From Ichthyophonus hoferi (taxonomy: Eukaryota > Opisthokonta > Ichthyosporea > Ichthyophonida > Ichthyophonidae), in contig NAOQ01000023.1 of assembly GCA_002751075.1 (NCBI GenBank), positions 21,212-44,449 on the forward strand: a stretch of DNA of 23,238 nt, written 5' to 3'. Position 1 is the first letter of the stretch, and each line of letters starts with the position of its first letter. Shown piece by piece: positions 10,696 through 23,238 of the stretch. The notes beneath the pieces are model-generated. The model saw nothing but the letters and a program-made list of their open reading frames with translations, was not told where the DNA came from and made no database searches. A program made the position numbers and the translations under genes.

Positions 10696-11098
10696 TTTAA
10701 AAACAGAAATATTTAATTAATTTGGATGTTTTTTATAAAACTATAAACATCTAGTATTATTGGCAATTTTTATTACTTATGTAACCTAGGAAAATAGTCA
10801 GTGCAATCTATTGGTGTTAGACGGTAATCCCAGCTCTATCAAAATGAAACCAGCCAATCGTAGAGATTTCATAAGCCATTTCAGATCAAATGTTTTGGAT
10901 CCAAATAGCACATGCTCAGGCATGCCGTATATGGCAAGTTCTGCTGACTTGTCTAACAATAAACACATGTCCTGGTATATATGTACTCCATGTATGCAAA
11001 GGGACACGTTAAAATGCCCCCTTATTTTTGTATTCTCTTACTTTCTAAATGAATATAGGTTACAGGAACGCTCCTGGCTCCACTTACTATTCCCATCA
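10696..11098 (+). repeat. 5' LTR of the small retroelement
   Basis: This is the upstream member of the direct-repeat pair. It ends in CA directly before the tRNA-Met primer-binding site. Near 11000-11020 is a potential hairpin (GGGACA, loop, TGCCCC) that recurs in the 3' LTR as GAGACA and TGTCCC. Frames on either strand here are not conserved between the two LTRs, so they are not genes. Confidence 0.75.
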
Positions 11099-11109
11099 TG
11101 GTAGCAGAG
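11099..11109 (+). other. primer-binding site for initiator tRNA-Met
   Basis: TGGTAGCAGAG is complementary to the 3' end of animal initiator tRNA-Met (CUCUGCUACCA). It is adjacent to the 5' LTR end, as expected for reverse-transcription priming in many LTR elements. Confidence 0.75.
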
Positions 11110-11629
11110 AAAGTTTAAATAGTTTATCATGGTCAGAAAACCTCGTAATTCTATTAAGTCAACGATCCACGAATGCCGAAAACATTTCACCCCAACCCAA
11201 CATCCATCCACCGACCTCTATGTGTAGAGACTCAATGTTATTACACTTACACACTGTCTTCAAATCTTTATTTGAACTATTATTATTTCCAGCATCAAAG
11301 TGACACCAAGGTAACATGCAAACAACTAGGCAACACCCATATATCACCTTAGCCACCAGTTGCCAGACGCCAGATGCCATAGCATACAACAATGCCACAT
11401 CCAGAGCCACAGCAAACAAGAGCATTTAACATACAGTTTGGTCAATTGTCTTTCTATTTTCTCCATTGGTGCCATGCTGCAGTCATTTTTGAATGCTATC
11501 AGAAATTATCTAGCTCATTTAGTGAACACAAGCCTACAGTTAAGTAGTCACCATGTTAAGGTTCTTTTCATACTCCTTTTCATATTTTTTATGCCCTAAG
11601 TTAAATAATTTGTCTAGTTCAAGGTGGAA

Positions 11630-12043
11630 TGTTAAAACATGAACATTTAATTAATTTGCGTGCTTCTTTAAATAGCTATAAACATTTAATATTATTAGCA
11701 AGTATTATAACATATGTAGCCTGAGAAAATAGTAAATGCAATCTATTGGTGTTGGACGACAATCCAAGCTGATCTATCAAAATAGAACCAGCCAATGACA
11801 GAGTTCCTGCAACTATATGATAAGCCATTTCAGATCAAACATTTTGGGTCCAGATAGGACATGCTCAGGCATCCTGCATATGACAAGTTCTGCTGACTTG
11901 TCTAATAATAATATGTGTTGGCGTATCTGTAATCCGTGTATGTAAAGAGACACGTTAAAATGTCCCTTAACTATATATTCTCTCTTCTTCTAAACAAATA
12001 TAAGTCACAGGAACGCTCCTATATCTATTTATTATTCTTAGCA
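11630..12043 (+). repeat. 3' LTR of the small retroelement
   Basis: Homologous over about 410 bp to 10696-11098. It starts with TG after a purine-rich stretch and ends in CA, then TTATT repeats the five bases before the 5' LTR. Confidence 0.75.
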
Positions 12044-14300
12044 TTATTATTATTATATGTGCAAGATATTAGCAATCACTCTATTTCAATAGTTTCTAGC
12101 CTTTACATTTACACCCTCAAATAACTACTTATAAATTCCTCTTATTCAAAAAATTAATAAAGCTTCGGCCAATAATCCCTCTCGGTAAGATTGCTTACAT
12201 GATAGGCTTTATATGGTCCTGTAAATTACACTCTAGAAGTTGAACTTCAGACCGCATTGTAACTAAGCTCTTCACCAAGCTAAAGATAAATTATCATTTG
12301 TTATTATTATCGCTTTTTTCACTTTCGGCTGTAGTTACCTATTAAGACTAATCGAAAATTGTTATCCAAACTACTGGTCTATGACATAGTGGTCAGGTAT
12401 TTCCATATACCACAAACCAATCAGAACCTTACACATTTGTTTATTGACTTTCCTGTACACAAAAAACCAATTAGGACTTTATCTATTGGTGAGTCACCAT
12501 TATGTAAACACAATAAGTTCCCTAAGCACTAATAAAGGTAATGCTACTGTTTGCTATTATAGTTTGCAGTCGTCAATAAAGTCCTCCCGGAAAATTATTT
12601 GATTCGTTTTATTATTCATTTAATTCATCTATTTTATGTCTTTTGATTCTCAAATAGTAGAAATTTATTATTCTGATTCTTTACTAGAAGAAAAAATCGT
12701 CAAGCCTGATAAACTAAAATCATGAGAGAATCATGTATAGTGAGTGCCCATCTATGACCACAGTGGTTTAGATCATAGTTGTCACTCATACTACAAGTTG
12801 CAAGGTAAGAAGTATAAATGTCTCTGAATTCAGAGCAATTGCATGTCCTACAAGCAGAATTCACATTGGCTTTAGTTTGTCCCTTATGTGTTGAAAACTC
12901 CCTAGACCAACTAGAAGAAGACAGGCATGTGTGCATCAAATAAAATTCGGTACAACCAATACTAAGTTTATTTTCAATAACCAAATAAAACTCAGTATAT
13001 CAGCTACTATTTCTAATTCTAATAAATAGAAATAATAATAACCAAAAATTAAAGTATAAATTTTGTTATAATCAGTGTTATATTATTATATTGTAAACAA
13101 ACTCCTCTTAATCAGACTAACTTGATAATATTTGGCTCTAGTCGTCAATTCCTCTAGTCAAACGTCACTCTAGAATAAGCTGATCAATTGTTAAGCCTCC
13201 CCTGAATAGTTGTGGTTAATATGCCAAGTATGGTTACAAAAAATAACTTTGTGATCTTAGCGCTTAATGGTAGGTAATTCATTCAATTTATAGTCAATCT
13301 CACGTTATCATCATTTTTTTCTTCTTTTCTTGGCTCACCTGAGAAAAAATAGGTTACAATATGTCATTAGCCCGCAGAGGTTAGATATGTTTAGTAGTGT
13401 GACTTTGGAAGCCTGCATCACAAATAGATATAGTTCATAACTATTATATTTACAACATACTACTTGATAAAAAGTTGAAGGCTTCAATCAATTCAGATTA
13501 GAAGTCTGAACTTTTAAGCCGAGTTTTGGAAAGGCTTTGACTATTTACTTACCTGACAATAATTAAACAGAACTTAATAACATCAGTACTAGTATTGTTT
13601 CTAATCATAAATAATATATATAGGCAAGTTCTTGATTTATATTTCAATGACAGATAAGGTTGGTAAATGGTACAGGTTTAGGACAGCATTCAAACTTCAT
13701 TTTTTTTCTTATTGGGTTGGGATGTTTAGGTGCTACGAGCCATAAGGTTGTACAGTTTTTTTTTTTTACTTCCGTATTCACATTGATCAATCATGCGATC
13801 TAATGTTGCTACATATTTTATTATTTATAATTTAAATAGATACATGAACCAGATTACTATATTTGACCTGACCACTGCCACTCATTCCTTTTTGCCTACT
13901 GTCAAGTTTTATTGGAATACTAAACCTTATCTTCAGAGGTTTCTAGATATAAGATATGGTAAGGCGTAAAGCAGTATCCCTGGGTACCATAATCAAAACT
14001 TACAATCTTTACTTCTGTAATTTATCACTGTGAAGGTTTAACCAACCAGATTTTCAAATCTAAAGACCAATTAAACCACTCCCTTAAAGTGGGCTTTGCG
14101 AAAGAGTTAGCATGGTGGTGTTACGGTAAGTTGAGATTTCCGTTTTACCTTACCCGACGCTTGCATTACAGCATCAGTAGTTATTGACATACTTGCATTT
14201 TTTTCCCGGTATATTGCTTGGGATTGATAAACTATACAATTTGAGTATTTGCTATATCCCAATTAACAGTTGCTTTACTGTGTGCTAATTTTATAAAAAT
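12044..14300. other. gene-poor region between the LTR element and the 5S inverted repeat
   Basis: It holds a promoter or LTR-like stretch at about 12380-12600 (three CCAAT/ATTGG sites and two AATAAA strings), a short cysteine/histidine reading frame at 12818-12943, and several T-runs (13310, 13700, 13755). No exon chain could be built on either strand. Confidence 0.5.
12818..12943 (+). CDS. short open frame with a Cys/His zinc-binding-like pattern (41 aa)
   Basis: ATG at 12818 to TAA at 12941-12943 gives 41 residues containing CPLCVENSLDQLEEDRHVC, a C-x2-C-x12-H-x-C spacing that resembles a small zinc finger. A TATAA string abuts the ATG. The minus strand is also open here (94 codons), so coding status is unproven. 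It could be a fragment of a decayed gene. I do not recognise a family. Confidence 0.2.
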   Translation: MSLNSEQLHVLQAEFTLALVCPLCVENSLDQLEEDRHVCIK

Positions 14301-14350
14301 CGGAGTATGTTATATTACGTAGCACTATATTGCGATTATCTTATCAAATT

Positions 14351-14400
14351 AAAAAACATTGCAGCTCATAACCCCCCACCATAGTGCTAACTACACCGAC
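14351..14400 (-). pseudogene. 5S rRNA 3' fragment (left arm)
   Basis: On the minus strand GTAGTTAGCACTATGG then GAGCTGCAATGTTTTTT corresponds to the 3' third of 5S rRNA with its T-run terminator. It mirrors the fragment at 15585-15633. Confidence 0.5.
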
Positions 14401-14446
14401 TTATCTTATTAGATTATATTATAATCATAACAGAATTAAAAAAAAA

Positions 14447-14563
14447 GATTACAGCACGTAGTATTCTGGCGTTGTCTCCCAGTGTAGTACTAACCATGCC
14501 CATAGCAATTTAACTTCGCAGATCGGACGAGGTAAGGTAATTCTACTAGGTATGGCCGTAACC
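14447..14563 (-). rRNA. 5S rRNA-like gene, full length (117 nt), left arm
   Basis: Read on the minus strand it follows 5S rRNA from end to end: GGTTACGGCCATACC, then CTCGTCCGATCTGCGAAGTT, then ATGGTTAGTACTACACTGGG, then GAATACTACGTGCTGTAATC. The 5' nine bases GGTTACGGC pair completely with GCTGTAATC at the 3' end (two G-U pairs), forming helix I. Nine Ts follow (14446-14438), a strong Pol III terminator. The length is close to the usual 119-120. Box A (GAAGTTAAATTGC) and the middle of the molecule differ from standard animal 5S, so it may be a divergent gene or a young pseudogene. Confidence 0.6.
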
Positions 14564-14676
14564 GACAGATTAAGTTGTGTCAGAAACAAACATAATTTTT
14601 GATATATGAATAGTTAAGAGTATCAAAGATCAATAAAAATAAATGATTAAGAGTATTTTTATACATAAATATAAAG

Positions 14677-14720
14677 AGATGGAAGAAGATGGGGTACCTA
14701 CTACTAGGTATGGCCCTAAC
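14677..14720 (-). pseudogene. 5S rRNA 5' fragment (left arm)
   Basis: GTTAGGGCCATACCTAG and then CCCCATCT on the minus strand match the first 45 bases of the neighbouring 5S-like sequences. It is cut off before box A and mirrors 15279-15320. Confidence 0.5.
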
Positions 14721-15278
14721 TAAACGGAGTAAGCTAAGATAAGATTATAAATGTTTGTTATATTTAATTTATTTAAAGTGTTATAAAGAAATAGCAACAA
14801 ACTAATCAATTATAATACTATTTATAAATGCACGTAAGTATAAATCGAATGTTATTAGGGTGCTTTCTATTATATTTGGTTATAGTTGTTGCCCAAAGAA
14901 TAATCTAGGATAAAATTTTAAATATATCAATTTCTGTTTATATTCCTTTACTAAAATATACAAAAGTAAGAATGCAACTGTATTTATACCAAATACGTTA
15001 AGATTCTTTTTAGTTATAATGATTCTTCCATATAACGTAGCATATACTTTATCGCAATATTTTAAAGCATAGAAATTCATCAGAACCAATAAAAAGTATC
15101 TTCTACATCTGCATATAGTACATACCATCACATAAAGGTATCTACTTCTTTGCATAGTTACAGTTATATATATATATATAGTTAAATATCAATATCATAT
15201 CTTTAATTTGCACTAGTTTATTATAATTGTATTTTAAATGACCAAGTATATTTATAGTTGTGTCATAGCTACTGAGTC

Positions 15279-15320
15279 GGTTACGGCTACCTCGCAGAAA
15301 GTATTCTATCTTGTTTAATC
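15279..15320 (+). pseudogene. 5S rRNA 5' fragment (right arm)
   Basis: GGTTACGGCTACC and then TCTATCTTGTTTAATC resemble the first 40 bases of the 5S-like gene at 15434, ending at a T-run without the internal promoter region. Confidence 0.45.
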
Positions 15321-15433
15321 TTTTTATATTTACATATAAAAATATTAATAATCATTAATTTCCGCTGATTTAATATACTTTTAATTATTATAGATCAAAT
15401 ATTATGTATGTTTCTATTATAACTTAATCTGTC

Positions 15434-15549
15434 GGTTACGACCATACCTAGTAGAAAGCACCCCATCTCATCCAATCTGGTAAGTTAAACTACTATGAGC
15501 GTGGATAATACTGCAATGGGACCACGGGGGAATACCACGTGCTGCAATC
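15434..15549 (+). rRNA. 5S rRNA-like sequence, full length (116 nt), right arm
   Basis: GGTTACGACCATACC, then CCCCATCTCATCCAATCTGG, AAGTTAAACTACT, then GGGGGAATACCACGTGCTGC follow the order of 5S rRNA; five Ts come after position 15549. Helix I pairs less well than in the left-arm copy (two mismatches), so this one is more likely a pseudogene. Confidence 0.55.
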
Positions 15550-15584
15550 TTTTTCTTATTCTGATTATTATGATAATATAATAG

Positions 15585-15633
15585 GCCGATGTAGTTAGCA
15601 CGGTGGTTGGCCACTATGAGCTGTTATGTTTTT
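15585..15633 (+). pseudogene. 5S rRNA 3' fragment (right arm)
   Basis: GTAGTTAGCACGGTGG, then TATGAGCTGTTATGTTTTTC, the mirror partner of 14351-14400. Confidence 0.45.
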
Positions 15634-15781
15634 CAAGTTTTCAAGATGACTATAATATAGTACTATATAATCTAATTCAGGTTGGTTTGGGCCGAGCCTC
15701 AATGGATTCTTCAAATATTGTTTTAAAATGATTCACTACCTCAAAGCCATCCACTACCATGATGTTTTCTTTCTAATGCCT

Positions 15782-16030
15782 ATTTTAGCCTGTGTAGTAA
15801 TTTTCTCACATATGTTCCCGGGTGGCAGCTAACTGTTACAAGCAGAAAATTAAGAATAAGAATGAATATCTTTTATTAAGTATCGCTACAGAATCAAGAA
15901 GCCCTAATCTGTCTTAGACAGAACCTTTTTATACTTTCTAAATATAACATTTACATAGAATACTTCCGAATCCAGCGTTAATTAAATAACTATAACTATA
16001 GTTACTTTGTCTATGTTGCATATGTAGCTA
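15782..16030 (-). repeat. LTR-like repeat with TATA box, minus-strand copy
   Basis: Read on the minus strand this shares about 250 bp with 17185-17440. Common blocks are CTACATATGCAACATAG, GTATAAAAAGGTTCTGTCT, AATTTTCTGCTTG, AGCTGCCACCC and GGCTAAAAT. A TATA box followed by a conserved start-site-like region resembles the promoter half of an LTR or a short non-autonomous element. No terminal motif or coding sequence identifies the family; it is treated as a fossil. Confidence 0.6.
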
Positions 16031-16198
16031 TATTTAGGAATAATATATTCATAAATATTGAACTGTATCGGAAATCTGAAGGTATAGAGCTTTCTATGCT
16101 CAACGGATTCTTCGGGTAGTCTAATTTATGATGATCAGTGTATAACCCTATTGAGAAACGCACTCATAGCTTCATGATGAAAGAGACTGCTTCCTATC

Positions 16199-16204
16199 TT
16201 TATT
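16199..16204 (-). terminator. possible poly(A) signal for FIGNL1
   Basis: TTTATT on the plus strand (AATAAA on the minus strand) lies 353 bases after the FIGNL1 stop. No better hexamer is closer. Weak evidence. Confidence 0.25.
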
Positions 16205-16556
16205 ACTGGAAAGAGTGTTTCTAATTGATTAAAACTATCATGTACACATGGCTATTCGGCTGCCTTACGGCAGGCTATGGAACTGCTCCTTATGAAAGCC
16301 AATAAATAAAACAGAATGCTACCACGTATCAAAAGCCTAAAATATTCAAAGTAAAAAATAAAATAAAAAACTAACATGTTCCAAAATAATTTAAAGACTA
16401 ATTATTAATTCTTGTATTTTCATGATACATAATATCTTATTGGCTCAACGATACTATAAATTCCAGTTGTGCTACCTAAAAGTATGTAGCTACAACGTGA
16501 TTTGGGTCCAATTACTAAGCTAAGGCAGATATGCCAAGCATATTATCGCAATCTTT

Positions 16557-23139
<6,583 letters not shown>

Positions 23140-23169
23140 CTGTGGTCATGTAGTGTCAGTGATTGGGTC

Positions 23170-23238
23170 ATTAATAATCATAGTAGTAATAATGGTAGTA
23201 ATAAGAATGGTAGTAGCAATAATAATAATAATAATAAT
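23170..23238. repeat. AAT/AGT trinucleotide microsatellite at the window edge
   Basis: TAATAATCATAGTAG units pass into a pure (AAT)n run that continues to the last base. Confidence 0.9.

Larger units (their letters stand above)
10696..12043 (+). mobile_element. small old LTR retroelement (TRIM-like), without gag-pol
   Basis: Two direct repeats of about 400 bp flank an internal region of about 530 bp. The pair aligns over its whole length, for example TCTGCTGACTTGTCTAA in both copies, with the offset changing from 935 to 945. Just after the 5' LTR, TGGTAGCAGAG at 11099-11109 matches the 3' end of animal initiator tRNA-Met, the classic primer-binding site. A purine-rich stretch (AAGGTGGAA) precedes the 3' LTR. 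TTATT flanks both outer ends (10691-10695 and 12044-12048) as a likely 5-bp target duplication. The internal region is too short for gag-pol and none is recognisable, so it is either a TRIM-type non-autonomous element or a fossil remnant. LTR identity of roughly three quarters to four fifths by eye implies an old insertion. Confidence 0.78.
14300..15680. repeat. large inverted repeat carrying 5S rRNA-like sequences
   Basis: The left arm (about 14300-14800) read on the minus strand aligns with the right arm (about 15220-15680) read on the plus strand. Landmarks are symmetric about 14,998: 14563 with 15434, 14447 with 15549, 14720 with about 15277. Each arm holds, in transcription order, a 5' 5S fragment, an AT-rich spacer ending CTTAATCTGTC, a full-length 5S-like sequence with a T-run, and a 3' 5S fragment with a T-run. 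The central 400 bp lacks a recognisable gene. It may be an inverted duplication of a decaying 5S cluster or a foldback-type element that captured 5S. Confidence 0.75.

Noticed and set aside
10798-11104. Two overlapping open frames in the 5' LTR
   Set aside because: The aligned region of the other LTR does not keep these frames, so they are chance openings.
14102-14165. tRNA-like segment (GTTAGCATGGTGG as box A)
   Set aside because: No proper box B, anticodon arm or acceptor stem could be drawn; the GGTAAG/CTTACC pairing alone is not enough. It may be a distant 5S-type scrap.
14880-15155. 91-codon minus frame in the centre of the 5S inverted repeat
   Set aside because: Hydrophobic, Tyr/Leu/Ile-rich translation typical of AT-rich DNA, with no motif or splice partner.

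Overview
The window looks like nuclear DNA of an invertebrate animal, perhaps an early-branching one such as a sponge; that placement is inference. The DNA is AT-rich (about one third G+C by eye). Its genes have short GT-AG introns, 5S rRNA-like sequences are present, and an LTR element carries a primer site for the initiator tRNA-Met of animals. A near-universal eukaryotic AAA ATPase gene (FIGNL1) can be read exon by exon on the minus strand.

Layout. (1) Positions 3-1379, plus strand: the 3' part of a gene for a single-pass membrane protein. It has an eight-arginine run outside the membrane and a long tail with NPLY and YxN motifs. (2) Positions 1380-2817: the space between two convergent genes, with a poly(A) signal for each. 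(3) Positions 2818-7151, minus strand: a complete ten-exon gene for a 782-residue protein with an N-terminal C2-type domain, reminiscent of the NT-C2 domain of EEIG1/EHBP1, followed by a long low-complexity region with a duplicated 59-residue unit. All splice phases agree and an in-frame stop sits just before the start codon. (4) Positions 7152-10690: gene-poor, with three TGACGTCA palindromes, hairpins and a CpG-rich patch. (5) Positions 10696-12043: a small, old LTR retroelement with two LTRs, a primer-binding site and a 5-bp target duplication, but no recognisable gag-pol. (6) Positions 12044-14300: gene-poor. (7) About 14300-15680: a large inverted repeat centred near 14,998 whose arms each carry one full-length 5S rRNA-like sequence and at least two 5S fragments, in mirror order. 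(8) 15782-16030 (minus) and 17185-17440 (plus): two inverted copies of a promoter-bearing, LTR-like repeat. (9) Positions 16557-23139 and beyond, minus strand: the last 11 exons of FIGNL1, from its RAD51-binding segment through the complete AAA domain to the stop. It includes a 13-nt micro-exon that encodes the sensor-1 motif. Its introns hold microsatellites, five-base periodic tracts, a 39-bp minisatellite and many ATTGG/CCAAT pentamers.

The protein genes do not form an obvious pathway. The most unusual structure is the mirror-image 5S cluster. Exon models were built by hand from splice consensus, phase and protein similarity; no search or transcript data were available.
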